In this document: positions 1-8,287 of the stretch, one piece after another
Position numbering within the stretch: the stretch's first letter is position 1
Layout: every line of letters starts with the position of its first letter
Origin: Thermomonas haemolytica
GTDB taxonomy: Bacteria; Pseudomonadota; Gammaproteobacteria; Xanthomonadales; Xanthomonadaceae
Length of the DNA: 40,547 nucleotides
Assembly: GCF_004346265.1 (NCBI RefSeq)
Contig: NZ_SMAP01000013.1
Location: forward strand, 1-40,547
Reading direction: 5' to 3'
Notes under the pieces: generated by a model
What the model was told of the DNA's origin: nothing
Databases searched by the model: none
What the model saw: the letters and a program-made list of their open reading frames with translations, nothing else
Translations under genes and position numbers: made by a program

Positions 1-26
1 GTCTCGCTGAACTTCGACTTCTTCAT
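1..26 (-). CDS. IS3-family transposase OrfA, N-terminal fragment
   Basis: Only the first eight codons and part of a ninth are present; they read MKKSKFSE, followed by a residue beginning AC (probably Thr). This is a typical beginning of the small helix-turn-helix protein OrfA of IS3-family elements, which is joined to OrfB by frameshifting to make the transposase. The ATG is preceded by AGGAGG with a 4-base spacer, which supports the start. The reading frame continues off the left edge, so nothing can be said about intactness. Confidence 0.7.
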
Positions 27-93
27 GGAACCTCCTGGCGGAAAGATGCCAGAAAGCTCTACTTCTCAGGTGTCCGGGATTAGGGGGAGGTTA
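1..93 (-). mobile_element. Left end of an IS3-family insertion sequence (partial)
   Basis: Read on the minus strand, this stretch holds a candidate terminal inverted repeat (69-93, beginning TAACCTCCCCCTAATCC and ending CGGACACC), a short leader, a perfect AGGAGG ribosome site (31-36) and the first codons of an IS3-type OrfA. The layout of end, about 40 bases of leader and OrfA is what IS3-family elements show. The rest of the element lies outside the window, so the second end and the target duplication cannot be checked. The outer edge falls only 4 bases (94-97) from the stop codon of the MAPEG gene. The subgroup is not assigned with certainty. Confidence 0.7.
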
Positions 94-97
94 CGTA

Positions 98-490
98 TCA
101 ACCGCCGACCTTGGCTGCGGCCAGAACCATCAATGCCACCACGCAAGCAAAGCCGCCCAGCCAGCAGAGGCTGCGCAGTAGCGGCACCGCGGTGATGTAG
201 AAGATTCCGTGCAACACGCGGAAGCCGATGAACGCCAGCGCCAGCCAGGCCACGTGCTGCGGCGTCACCTGCGCGAACTGCGTCATCAGCACCGCCGCGG
301 CGAAGGCCGGGAAGGCCTCGAAGGCGTTGAGGTGCGCGTTGTAGGCGTTGCGCACGCGGTAGCTGTCCTGGCGTGCGATCCAGCCGCGCGGGTCCTTGTT
401 GTTGTAGCCGGGCACGCTCGACTTGGCGATCACGGTCCAGAGGTAGGGCAGGCAGGCGGCGATCAGGACGCAGCAATAGGCGATGAACAT
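98..490 (-). CDS. MAPEG family membrane protein
   Basis: A 130-residue integral membrane protein with about four hydrophobic segments. It matches the bacterial MAPEG type (membrane-associated proteins in eicosanoid and glutathione metabolism): the polar loop with NNKDPRGW and the stretch RNAYNAHLNAFEAFPAF after the first membrane segment are characteristic. The natural substrate of the bacterial members is generally unknown. The ATG at 490 follows a GGGAG site. It lies 52 bases downstream of the M28 peptidase gene on the same strand and could be co-transcribed. An IS3-type element starts within 5 bases of its stop codon, so any gene once downstream has been cut off. Confidence 0.85.
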   Translation of the reverse strand: MFIAYCCVLIAACLPYLWTVIAKSSVPGYNNKDPRGWIARQDSYRVRNAYNAHLNAFEAFPAFAAAVLMTQFAQVTPQHVAWLALAFIGFRVLHGIFYITAVPLLRSLCWLGGFACVVALMVLAAAKVGG

Positions 491-542
491 GGGCGTGGCT
501 CCCGGTGGATGGATGCCGGGAGTCTAGCCCGAAGCCATCGGC

Positions 543-2273
543 TTACCGCGCTGGCGGTGCCCCTGCCGCGGCGGCCGGCGGGCGCATCGCGTCACGCGCG
601 GCCTTGAATGGGCTGCCTGCGCGCCACGCCGGCCATTGGCCATCGTTGGTCAGACGGGCGCCCACGGCGTACAGCGCGTCCAGATCCTGCACGATGCCGT
701 CCAGCTTCCAGGTCGCCGGGTCGTACTGGTCGGCCGGGGTGTGGTAGCGGTGCGCGGTGTAATCGCGGGTGGCCGCTTCACCTGCGGCGCGGCCGCCGTC
801 CACCAGGGCCTCGCCGCTGTCGATGTAGAGCGCCGGCACGCCGGCTTTGGCGAAGTTGAAGTGGTCGGAGCGGAAGTAGTAGCCAGCCGCGGGGTTGGAT
901 TCCTCGCTGATGCGCCGCCCCTGCTGGCGCAAGACCTCGGCCAGCAGATCCTCCAGCTCGGAATTGCCCTTGCCGACCACGGTGATGTCGCGGGCCTTGC
1001 CGATCGGTGCCAGGGCATCGATGTTGAACACGGCCACGGTCTTGGCCAGCGGGATCACCGGATGGGCGACGTAATACTGCGAGCCGAGCAGGCCGGATTC
1101 CTCGAGGGTCACCGCCAGGAACAGGATCGAGCGCTTCGGTGGCGTCGGCGCATGCTGGAACGCCTCCGCCAGTTCCAGCAGGGCGGCCACGCCGGTGGCG
1201 TTGTCCACCGCGCCGTTATAGATGTTGTCCCCCGGCTCGTCGGCATGCGTGCCCAGGTGGTCCCAATGCGCCATGTACACGATGGCCTCGTCCGCGGCTT
1301 CGCGGCCAGGCAGCAGGCCGAGCACGTTGCGCGACTGCGCGGTGCTGAGCGTGCTTTGCAACGCCACCGAGGCGGTCGCAGGCAGCGGCACCGGCTTGAA
1401 GCCGGGTTTGCCGGCGGCTGCGCGTAGGCGGCCGAGATCCTGGCCCGCGGCCGCGAACAGCGCCTTGGCGGCCTCGCCGCTGAGCCAGCCCTGGATGGGC
1501 AATCGCGGCGCCGGATCCACCGAAGCCGGCAGGTAATACTGCGGGCCCGACCACGAATTGCGCACCACATCCCAGCCATAGGACGCGCCGGGGGTGTCGT
1601 GGATGATCAGGGCGGCCGCCGCGCCCTTGCGTGCGGCCTCCTCGAACTTGTAGGTCCAGCGACCGTAGTAGGTCATGCGCTTGCCATCGAACAGGCGCGG
1701 ATCGCCGCTGGCAAAGCCGGGGTCGTTGACCAGGATGACCACCGTCTTGCCGCGTACGTCCAGCCCGGCGTAATCGTTCCAGCCGCGCTCGGGAGCGTCG
1801 ATGCCATAGCCGACGAACACCAGCGGGCTGTCCTTGAGTTCCACGCGCGGCTGCTCGCTGTGGCTGCCGACCACCATGTCGGTGCCGAAGGCCAGATCCT
1901 GGCGGGTGTCGCCGATGGACAGATGCAGCACCGTAGACGGATCGGCCACGCTGCGCACCATCGGCACCGTCTGGAACCACTGCTCCCCGTTGCCTGGCTG
2001 CAGGCCGATGCGCGCAAACTGCGCCTTGATGTAGTCCACCGTCTTCTGTTCGCCGGGAGTGCCCGGCCCGCGCCCGCCAAAGGCATCCGAGGCCAGCTGC
2101 TGCACATGGGCGGCGAAATCTGCCGCATCGATGGCGGGCCGGAACGCATGATCGCCCGCGACCGGGGCGCGGGAGGGGGCCTCGGCTTGCGCCGTCGTGT
2201 CCGCCGCCGGCGCGGTCGCGTTCTGGCCGCAGGCGCACAGGGCCAGGCATAGCAGCAGGGGCAGCGGGCGCAT
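543..2273 (-). CDS. M28 family zinc metallopeptidase, predicted lipoprotein
   Basis: A 576-residue exported aminopeptidase-like protein. The N-terminus MRPLPLLLCLALCAC is a short signal sequence ending in a lipobox-like LCAC, suggesting a lipoprotein. A protease-associated (PA) insert lies roughly between residues 140 and 310. The M28 metal ligands follow in order: AHWDHLG (His near 336), GAVDNATG (Asp), LEESGLLGS (Glu pair), NIDA (Asp) and SDHFNF (His), so two zinc ions can be bound. The start at 2273 was preferred to an upstream ATG at 2303 because it begins the signal peptide and has GGAG 8 bases before it. The family releases amino acids from peptides; the substrate here is unknown. Confidence 0.9.
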   Translation of the reverse strand: MRPLPLLLCLALCACGQNATAPAADTTAQAEAPSRAPVAGDHAFRPAIDAADFAAHVQQLASDAFGGRGPGTPGEQKTVDYIKAQFARIGLQPGNGEQWFQTVPMVRSVADPSTVLHLSIGDTRQDLAFGTDMVVGSHSEQPRVELKDSPLVFVGYGIDAPERGWNDYAGLDVRGKTVVILVNDPGFASGDPRLFDGKRMTYYGRWTYKFEEAARKGAAAALIIHDTPGASYGWDVVRNSWSGPQYYLPASVDPAPRLPIQGWLSGEAAKALFAAAGQDLGRLRAAAGKPGFKPVPLPATASVALQSTLSTAQSRNVLGLLPGREAADEAIVYMAHWDHLGTHADEPGDNIYNGAVDNATGVAALLELAEAFQHAPTPPKRSILFLAVTLEESGLLGSQYYVAHPVIPLAKTVAVFNIDALAPIGKARDITVVGKGNSELEDLLAEVLRQQGRRISEESNPAAGYYFRSDHFNFAKAGVPALYIDSGEALVDGGRAAGEAATRDYTAHRYHTPADQYDPATWKLDGIVQDLDALYAVGARLTNDGQWPAWRAGSPFKAARDAMRPPAAAAGAPPAR

Positions 2274-2351
2274 CGGCGGGACTCCAGATCGGGGTCCCGC
2301 CATCCTAGCAGCGCGGCCCGCCCATGCCGGCCGGCTGCGCGGCTGCCTTCG

Positions 2352-3032
2352 TCAGTCCGCCGGCGGGCGCTCGCCGCTGTAGCGCACCACGCTGGCGCCG
2401 GTGACGCTGCCGATGCGGGCGCTGGCGTGCACGTACAGCTTCACCTCGCGCTCGAACACCATCGGGCCTTCCACCACCGCCTCCGGGCCGATCACGATGC
2501 GCGGGATCTTGGGCTTGCCGAACAGGCCGTGCAGCGTGCCCTTCGGCTTCTCCACCAGGATGCCGCCGACCACCCGCGAGCCGCCGCCCACGGTGATGTC
2601 GCCGGTCACGGTCTCCACCCGGCCTTCGACCGTGCTGGCCTGCAGGCCGATCCCGCCGTTGACGGTGCTCACCTTGCCGCGCACCACGCCGCCGCGGTCG
2701 AGGGTGATGCCGCCGTTGACGGTCTCCAGGTCGCCGTCGATGCGGCCGCGCTGGCCGAAGCGGATGCCGCCGTTGACGGTGGAGGCGCTGCGCAGGACGA
2801 CATCGTCGCCGGCATCGATCCCGCCGTTCACGGTTTCCACGCCGCTGGCGCGGGCGCCGCGGCCGAGGGTGATGCCGCCGTTCACCGTCTCCAGCCGTCC
2901 ATAGGCCTGCCCGGCCTCCGCGACGATGCCGCCGTTGACCTTGTCGATGTCGCGCAGCGGCGGTTGCGCCTGCGGGGCGGCGAGCGCCACGCCGGAGGCG
3001 AGCAGGAACGTGCAGAGCAACAGGGGTTTCAT
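2352..3032 (-). CDS. Exported VNGGI-repeat protein, probable beta-solenoid
   Basis: 226 residues with a clear signal peptide (cleavage after about ALA, residue 18). Residues 32-146 consist of seven tandem units of 18-19 residues, six starting VNGGI and the last VTGDI, most of them ending in ET or ST. This regular spacing with small and hydrophobic residues suggests a right-handed beta-helix in which each unit is one turn, as in bactofilin-like or DUF4097-type proteins; this is inference. The last 80 residues are not repetitive. It is divergent from gpmI and lies 78 bases upstream of the M28 peptidase gene on the same strand. No catalytic residues are seen, so a structural or adhesive envelope role is more likely than an enzyme. 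Confidence 0.8.
   Translation of the reverse strand: MKPLLLCTFLLASGVALAAPQAQPPLRDIDKVNGGIVAEAGQAYGRLETVNGGITLGRGARASGVETVNGGIDAGDDVVLRSASTVNGGIRFGQRGRIDGDLETVNGGITLDRGGVVRGKVSTVNGGIGLQASTVEGRVETVTGDITVGGGSRVVGGILVEKPKGTLHGLFGKPKIPRIVIGPEAVVEGPMVFEREVKLYVHASARIGSVTGASVVRYSGERPPAD
2595..2939 (-). repeat. Tandem 54-57 bp coding repeats (VNGGI units)
   Basis: The seven protein repeats are visible in the DNA as recurring GCCGCCGTTGAC on the plus strand (codons for VNGG read in reverse). Unit starts fall at residues 32, 50, 68, 86, 105, 124 and 142. Between the conserved cores the DNA has diverged, so this is an old repeat kept at protein level rather than a recent duplication. Confidence 0.85.
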
Positions 3033-3138
3033 CGGGCCTCCCGGCCTTGTGGACGTGCCGGTTGGGATGCGGCGGCAAGGCGCAGGGTTTACACGCCGCT
3101 ACAATCACGCATCCGTCGAACATCCCCCGGAGTGCCCC

Positions 3139-4683
3139 GTGTCCACTGCCGCCGCCCCGCGCCCCAGGCCCGTCGTCCTGCTGATCCTGGATGGCTGGGG
3201 CCACCGCGAGGAGACCGCGGACAACGCACTGGCGCTGGCCGAGCTGCCGCACTGGCGCGGCCTGCTGGCCCGCTGCCCGCATACCTTGATCCATACCGAA
3301 GGCAAGTACGTCGGGTTGCCGGACGGGCAGATGGGCAATTCCGAGGTCGGCCATATGAACCTCGGCGCCGGCCGCATCGTGTACCAGGACCTGACCCGGG
3401 TGGATGCGGCGATCGAGGACGGCAGCTTCTTCGCCAATCCCGAGCTCGTCGCCGCCTGTGCCGCGGTCAAGGCCAATGGAGGCACCCTGCATGTGATGGG
3501 GCTGCTCTCGCCCGGCGGCGTGCACAGCCACGAGCAGCACCTTTTCGCGATGCTGGAGCTGGCCCACCGCGCCGGGGTGCCGCAGGTGGCCGTGCATGCC
3601 TTCCTGGACGGCCGCGATACCCCGCCGCAGTCGGCGCGTGCCAGTCTGGAAGCCTTGCAGGCGTTGTGCGTGCGGCTTGGCAATGCGCGCATCGCGAGCA
3701 TCGGCGGCCGTTACTACGCCATGGACCGCGACAAGCGCTGGGACCGCGTGCAGCGCGCGTGGGAGGCGATCGTCGAGGCACGCGCCGAATACCGCGCCGC
3801 CGATGCGCTCACCGCGCTGGAGGCGGCCTATGCGCGCGGCGAGACCGATGAGTTCGTCGCGCCCACCGTGCTGGAGGGCGCCGGGCCGATGCGCGACGGC
3901 GATGCGGTGGTGTTCATGAACTTCCGCGCCGACCGCGCGCGTCAGCTCACGGCCGCGTTCGTGGATCCAGGCTTTACGGGGTTTGCCGCGCGCAGGCCGG
4001 TGCTTTCGCGGTTCGTGTGCCTGACCGAGTACGATGCTGCCTTGCCTGCCGCGGTGGCATTCCCGCCGGAAGACCTGCGCAACACCTTCGGCGAGGTGGT
4101 GGCGGAAGCGGGCCTGACCCAGCTGCGCATCGCCGAGACCGAGAAATACGCGCACGTCACTTTTTTCTTCAGCGGCGGGCGCGAGGCGCCGTTCGCGGGT
4201 GAGGAGCGCATCCTCATCCCCAGCCCCAAGGTCGCCACCTATGACCTGCAGCCGCAGATGAGCCTGCCGGAGTTGACCGAGCGGCTGGTGGAGGCGATCG
4301 CCAGTGGCCGTTTCGATGCCATCGTCTGCAACATCGCCAACCCCGACATGGTGGGCCACAGCGGCATCCTGGAGGCCGCGATCCGCGCCGCCGAGGCGGT
4401 GGACGTGGCGCTCGGGCGGATCGTGGATGCGGTGCGCGCGGCCGGCGGTGCGCTCATCATCACCGCCGACCACGGCAACCTGGAGATGATGCGCGACCCG
4501 GAAACCGGCCAGCCGCACACCGCGCACACGGTCGGGCCGGTGCCGCTGGTGTACGTGGGCGATCGAAACGTGTCGCTGCGCGCGGGCGGTGCCCTGCGCG
4601 ACGTGGCCCCGACCCTGCTCGACCTGATGCGGCTTCCGCAACCGGCCGCGATGACCGGGCACAGCCTGCTGCTGCCGGCCTGA
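3139..4683 (+). CDS. gpmI: 2,3-bisphosphoglycerate-independent phosphoglycerate mutase
   Basis: A 514-residue cytoplasmic enzyme interconverting 3- and 2-phosphoglycerate in glycolysis and gluconeogenesis, using two manganese ions and a phosphoserine intermediate. The alkaline-phosphatase-like start [10 protein letters not shown] supplies a metal aspartate, [15 protein letters not shown] contains the catalytic serine (Ser68), and TADHGN near the C-terminus supplies further metal ligands. Full length for the family. The start is the GTG at 3139: it follows GGAG by 6 bases and gives the usual short N-terminus; the open frame runs further upstream but that part has no family resemblance. The stop overlaps the envC start by one base (TGATG), so the two are translationally linked. 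A -10-like TACAAT at 3100-3105 may be its promoter. Confidence 0.96.
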   Translation: MSTAAAPRPRPVVLLILDGWGHREETADNALALAELPHWRGLLARCPHTLIHTEGKYVGLPDGQMGNSEVGHMNLGAGRIVYQDLTRVDAAIEDGSFFANPELVAACAAVKANGGTLHVMGLLSPGGVHSHEQHLFAMLELAHRAGVPQVAVHAFLDGRDTPPQSARASLEALQALCVRLGNARIASIGGRYYAMDRDKRWDRVQRAWEAIVEARAEYRAADALTALEAAYARGETDEFVAPTVLEGAGPMRDGDAVVFMNFRADRARQLTAAFVDPGFTGFAARRPVLSRFVCLTEYDAALPAAVAFPPEDLRNTFGEVVAEAGLTQLRIAETEKYAHVTFFFSGGREAPFAGEERILIPSPKVATYDLQPQMSLPELTERLVEAIASGRFDAIVCNIANPDMVGHSGILEAAIRAAEAVDVALGRIVDAVRAAGGALIITADHGNLEMMRDPETGQPHTAHTVGPVPLVYVGDRNVSLRAGGALRDVAPTLLDLMRLPQPAAMTGHSLLLPA

Positions 4684-5897
4684 TGCGTCGGCTGGCCGCC
4701 ACTATCGCCTGCTGCCTGCTGTTCGCCGCGGGCGGCCTGCGTGCGCAGGAGGCGAAGGACGCGAAGGAGGCCGAGCAGCGCCTGCAAAGCGTACGCGGCG
4801 AGCTGCGCGAGGTGGCGGCGCAGCGGCGCAAGCTGGAAAGTCAGCGCGGCCAGGCCAGCCAGCGCCTGCGCGAAGCCGACGAGCAGGTGGGCGGTACCCA
4901 GCGTGCCCTGCAGCAGACCCAGGCGCAGTTGCAGCGGGATGCCCAGGAACTGGCGCGGCTGCAGGCCGAGCGCGGGCGCCAGGCCGACGCGCTGGCGGCG
5001 CGCCGGGCCGAACTCGCGCGCCTGCTGCGCGCCGCCCAGGTGGCCGGGGATGCGCCCGCGCTGAAGGCCCTGCTGGCGCAGGACCGGGTGGCCGATGGCG
5101 AGCGCGAGCTGGCCTACCAGGGCTATCTGCAGCGCGCGCAGGCCGCACGCATCCGCGCGCTCGGCGAGGAGATCGCGCGCCTGCAGGGGCTGGAAGACGA
5201 AATCACCCGCCGCCAGCAGGCGATGGAGAGAGCCCGCCAGCAGCAGGCCCGCCAGCTGGCGCAGTTGCAGCAGGCGCGCCAGCAGCGCGCCAGCCTGCTG
5301 GCCGAGCTGGACCACCAGTACAAGGATCGCAGTGCGCGCGAACAGGCCCTGGGGCAGGACGCCAAGGCCCTGCAGCAGCTGCTGGCGCAACTGCGCGCGG
5401 CGGCGGCCAGGGCGGCGCGCGAGGCCGCGCAGGCCAAGGCCGAGGCTGAACGCCAGGCGCGGGCCAGCGGCAAGCCGGTGCCGCGTCCAGCGGTGGCCAG
5501 CGCGCCAGCCCTGCGCGTCGGCGGCTTGAGCTGGCCGGTCGCCGGCGGCCTGCTGGCCGGCTATGCCGGGCGCCTGCCGGATGGCCGCCGCAGCGATGGT
5601 GTGCTGATCGCCGCCGGCGCCGGCACCCCGGTGAAGGCGGTGGCCGACGGCACCGTGGTGTTCGCCGACTGGATGACCGGCTACGGCAACATCCTCATCA
5701 TCGACCACGGCAACGGCTACATGAGCCTGTATGCGCACAACGACAGCCTGCTGCGCAGCGCCGGCGACGCGGTGCGGCGCGGCGATGCGGTGGCCACCGT
5801 CGGCACCTCCGGCGGGCAGTCGGTGCCGGCCCTGTACTTCGAACTGCGCCACAACGGCGCGCCGGTCAATCCCGCGGCCTGGCTGAGCCGGCAATGA
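4683..5897 (+). CDS. envC: Murein hydrolase activator EnvC (degenerate M23/LytM)
   Basis: 404 residues: signal peptide (to about LRAQ, residue 21), a long Gln/Arg/Ala-rich coiled coil (about 22-250), and a C-terminal LytM domain (about 280-400). EnvC proteins sit in the periplasm with FtsEX and switch on N-acetylmuramyl-L-alanine amidases to split septal peptidoglycan. The LytM domain lacks the zinc ligands of active M23 peptidases: the usual HxxxD site reads RRSDGVLI and the usual HxH site reads FELRH. This fits an activator rather than a hydrolase. The start codon overlaps the gpmI stop, a gene order common in Xanthomonadaceae, and an S41 peptidase follows 115 bases downstream. Confidence 0.92.
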   Translation: MRRLAATIACCLLFAAGGLRAQEAKDAKEAEQRLQSVRGELREVAAQRRKLESQRGQASQRLREADEQVGGTQRALQQTQAQLQRDAQELARLQAERGRQADALAARRAELARLLRAAQVAGDAPALKALLAQDRVADGERELAYQGYLQRAQAARIRALGEEIARLQGLEDEITRRQQAMERARQQQARQLAQLQQARQQRASLLAELDHQYKDRSAREQALGQDAKALQQLLAQLRAAAARAAREAAQAKAEAERQARASGKPVPRPAVASAPALRVGGLSWPVAGGLLAGYAGRLPDGRRSDGVLIAAGAGTPVKAVADGTVVFADWMTGYGNILIIDHGNGYMSLYAHNDSLLRSAGDAVRRGDAVATVGTSGGQSVPALYFELRHNGAPVNPAAWLSRQ

Positions 5898-6012
5898 CCG
5901 TGCCGGCGTGCCGTGCGCCGCGTTCACAGGCAAGATGACGGAACTGACCCCGCACCAGGGGGTCGAACGACGCACCGATACCACCGGCGATTCCAGACAG
6001 CGGGAGCACTGC

Positions 6013-7413
6013 ATGCGGACCAGGCCACTTTCCCTTCTCATCGTGCTGGCGCTTGCCGCATCCCCGCTGCTGGCCGTGGCGCAGCAGGCCGCGCCCGCGC
6101 CGGCAGCGGACGCAGCGCCGCCGCAGGACGATGGCGAGGACCCGGACGTGGCCGCGCTGGCGGCTTCCAAGGTGCCGCTGGAAGAAATCCGGCGCTTCGT
6201 CACCGTGTACAACGCCATCCGCCAGGCCTATGTCGATCCGGTGGACGACCACACCCTCATGCAGTCGGCGGTGCGCGGCCTGCTGTTCAACCTCGACCCG
6301 CATAGCGCCTACCTGGAAAAGGCCGATGCCGAGGACTTCGACGAACAGACCCGCGGCGCCTACGACGGCGTCGGCGTGCAGTTGCAGCAGCTGCCGGACG
6401 GCAGCCTGCGGGTGATCGCACCGCTCGACGACAGCCCGGCCGCGCGCGCCGGGTTGCGCAGCGGCGACCGCATCGTGGCGATCGACGGCAAGCTGCTGAT
6501 GGCCGGCCAGAGCGACGGCTCCGCGCCGCTGCGCGGCAAGGCCGGCACCAAGGTGGTGGTGAAGGTGGTGCGCGAAGGCGTGCGCGAGCCGTTTGACCTC
6601 ACCCTGGTGCGCGACACCATCCGCACCGCCAGCGTGCGCTCGCGGATGCTGGAGCCGGGCTTCGGCTACATCCGTATCGCCAGCTTCCAGGCCGATACCG
6701 CCGCCGATTTCGTCAAGCAGCTCGACGCGCTGCAGAAATCCGCGCCGCTGCGCGGGCTGGTGATCGACCTGCGCAGCAACCCCGGCGGGCTGCTGGTGGG
6801 CGCGGTGCAGATCGCGGACGAGCTGCTGGACAGTGGCAATATCGTCAGCACCCGCGGGCGCGAGGCGATCGGCACCACCCGCTTCGACGCCACCCCGGGC
6901 GACCGCCTGCACGGGGCGCCGGTGGTGGTGCTGGTGGATGCTGGCTCCGCGAGCGCCGCCGAGGTGCTGGCCGGCGCGCTGCACGACAACAAGCGCGCGC
7001 GGGTGGTGGGTAGCCGCACGTTCGGCAAGGGCTCGGTGCAGACCCTGCTGCCGCTGGACAACGGCGATTCGGTGAAGCTCACCACCGCGCGCTATTACAC
7101 CCCCAGCGGCCATTCGATCCAGGCGCTGGGGATCACGCCGGACGTGGTCCTGCATCCCGAGGACGGCCAGCGCCGGCCGGCGCCGATCAGCGAGGCGGAG
7201 CTGCCCGGCCATCTCGCCGCCGAGGCCGGCGCGATGGAAGGCGACAACGCCGGAGACGTGCTGCCCGGGCAGAAGCCGATCGACGCCGCCCTGCGCGAAC
7301 TCAAGGCGATGGTCGGGGTCGCGCCGCCGCCGGTACCCGCCGCGGCCAAACCCGCGTCCGCGGCGACACCGGCCAAGCCCGCGGCCAAGCCGGCCCCGGC
7401 AATGCCTCAATAG
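6013..7413 (+). CDS. S41 family C-terminal processing peptidase
   Basis: 466 residues with an N-terminal signal peptide ending near AVAQQ, a PDZ domain (GVGVQLQQLPDG to GDRIVAIDG) and an S41 catalytic core. The Ser/Lys dyad is visible: serine in DAGSASAAE and lysine in FGKGSVQT about 25 residues later. Such Ctp/Prc proteases cut periplasmic proteins at their C-termini, often peptidoglycan hydrolases, which fits the position after envC. The C-terminal tail is rich in Ala, Pro and Lys. The ATG at 6013 was chosen because GGGAG lies 6 bases upstream and the signal peptide begins there; the frame is open back to 5908. Its last 7 bases overlap the convergent rhomboid gene. Confidence 0.93.
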   Translation: MRTRPLSLLIVLALAASPLLAVAQQAAPAPAADAAPPQDDGEDPDVAALAASKVPLEEIRRFVTVYNAIRQAYVDPVDDHTLMQSAVRGLLFNLDPHSAYLEKADAEDFDEQTRGAYDGVGVQLQQLPDGSLRVIAPLDDSPAARAGLRSGDRIVAIDGKLLMAGQSDGSAPLRGKAGTKVVVKVVREGVREPFDLTLVRDTIRTASVRSRMLEPGFGYIRIASFQADTAADFVKQLDALQKSAPLRGLVIDLRSNPGGLLVGAVQIADELLDSGNIVSTRGREAIGTTRFDATPGDRLHGAPVVVLVDAGSASAAEVLAGALHDNKRARVVGSRTFGKGSVQTLLPLDNGDSVKLTTARYYTPSGHSIQALGITPDVVLHPEDGQRRPAPISEAELPGHLAAEAGAMEGDNAGDVLPGQKPIDAALRELKAMVGVAPPPVPAAAKPASAATPAKPAAKPAPAMPQ

Positions 7414-8099
7414 CCGCGCTGGCGGCGCAGGCGGCGTGCGATCGCCGCCTTGGTCAGCAGCGCGAACACGATCCCGAACAGGAAGCCGGCGATATGCGCG
7501 GGCCAGGCCACCGCCCCGAAGGCCGGCCCGGCATACGCGAATCCGACCTGCAGCAGCGCCCACAGGCCGATCAGCAGGAACGCCGGCACCCGCACGAACT
7601 GCAGGAACAGGCCCAGCGGCAGCACCACGCCCAGGCGCGCGCCGGGCAGCAGGGCCAGGTAAGCGCCGATCAGGGCCGAGACCGCGCCGCTGGCGCCGAT
7701 GATGATGCGGTCCGGCGCTTCGATCGCCAGCACCGCGGCCAGGTTGGCCACCGCGCCCCCGAGCAGGAACAGCAGCAGCAGGCGGCCACCACCCATCACC
7801 CGTTCCGCCGGCAGGCCGAAGATCAGCAGGAACACCAGGTTGCCCAGCAGGTGCAGCCAGTCGGCGTGCAGAAACAGGGCCGAGACCAGGCGCAGCGCGC
7901 TACCGTCGGCCAGCGCCTGCCGCCACTCCTCGAGGCTGTCCAGGCCGCCGCTGAGCACGCCCCAGTCCAGCGCGGTGGCGAGGCTGCCGGCCGGCGCATG
8001 CAGGGCGGCCAGCACGTAGGCCAGCCACAGCAGGGCGAACAGGGTGGGAGTGGCCCACACGAAATGGCGCTGCGGGCGGGGCGGGATGGCGACGAACAT
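7407..8099 (-). CDS. Rhomboid family intramembrane serine protease
   Basis: A 230-residue protein with six or so membrane helices. Rhomboid hallmarks are all present: HADWLHLLGN in the second helix region, the catalytic serine in IIGASGAVSALIGAY, and the catalytic histidine in WPAHIAGFLFG in the last helix. Rhomboids cut single-pass membrane proteins within the bilayer; the bacterial substrates are mostly unknown. It is convergent with the S41 peptidase gene, overlapping it by 7 bases, and divergent from fadL, sharing a 188-base spacer. A basic tail (RRLRRQRGY) follows the last helix. Confidence 0.93.
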   Translation of the reverse strand: MFVAIPPRPQRHFVWATPTLFALLWLAYVLAALHAPAGSLATALDWGVLSGGLDSLEEWRQALADGSALRLVSALFLHADWLHLLGNLVFLLIFGLPAERVMGGGRLLLLFLLGGAVANLAAVLAIEAPDRIIIGASGAVSALIGAYLALLPGARLGVVLPLGLFLQFVRVPAFLLIGLWALLQVGFAYAGPAFGAVAWPAHIAGFLFGIVFALLTKAAIARRLRRQRGY

Positions 8100-8124
8100 G
8101 CGGGGCCGTGGCGGGCCGGAGGAA

Positions 8125-8157
8125 TTGTTAGAGCAGGGTTAAAGTTTGCGGTATAGT
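8125..8157 (+). promoter_or_regulatory. Possible promoter of the fadL gene
   Basis: TATAGT at 8152-8157 is a good -10. The nearest -35-like hexamer TTGTTA (8125-8130) is 21 bases away, which is long; a weaker TAGAGC at 8129-8134 has the ideal 17-base spacer. The same pair of words TTGTTA and TATAGTC occurs 18 bases apart before the TonB-dependent receptor (28266-28295). The leader would be about 125 bases, with GGAG about 10 bases before the fadL ATG. Confidence 0.35.
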
Positions 8158-8287
8158 CGCATACGGCGACGTACGTGGAGGGGGAACTCCGGTGCGCGCA
8201 CACGCGACGCGTGCGCCCGGCGATCTTCGCCGATCGCTGCTGGCAACACAAAAAACCATACCGCTCTAGCATTCGGAGACACATCAA

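Noticed and set aside
2595-2939. Regular repeats that might be a CRISPR array
   Set aside because: The repeats lie in frame within a coding gene, are degenerate at DNA level and have no unique spacers; they encode the VNGGI units.
3088-3105. TTTACA and TACAAT as a gpmI promoter pair
   Set aside because: The hexamers are only 6 bases apart, too close for a -35/-10 pair. TACAAT alone may still be a -10.
2305-4662. 785-codon minus-strand open frame across the gpmI region
   Set aside because: Spans two real genes on opposite strands and shows only Arg/His/Gly-rich sequence; gpmI on the other strand is certain.
4683-5897. EnvC as an active M23 endopeptidase
   Set aside because: The zinc ligands of the HxxxD and HxH motifs are missing, so it fits an amidase activator only.
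8196-8216. GCGCAC/GTGCGC hairpin in the fadL leader as a riboswitch
   Set aside because: Only 6 bp in a very GC-rich stretch; no known aptamer features, so chance is likely.
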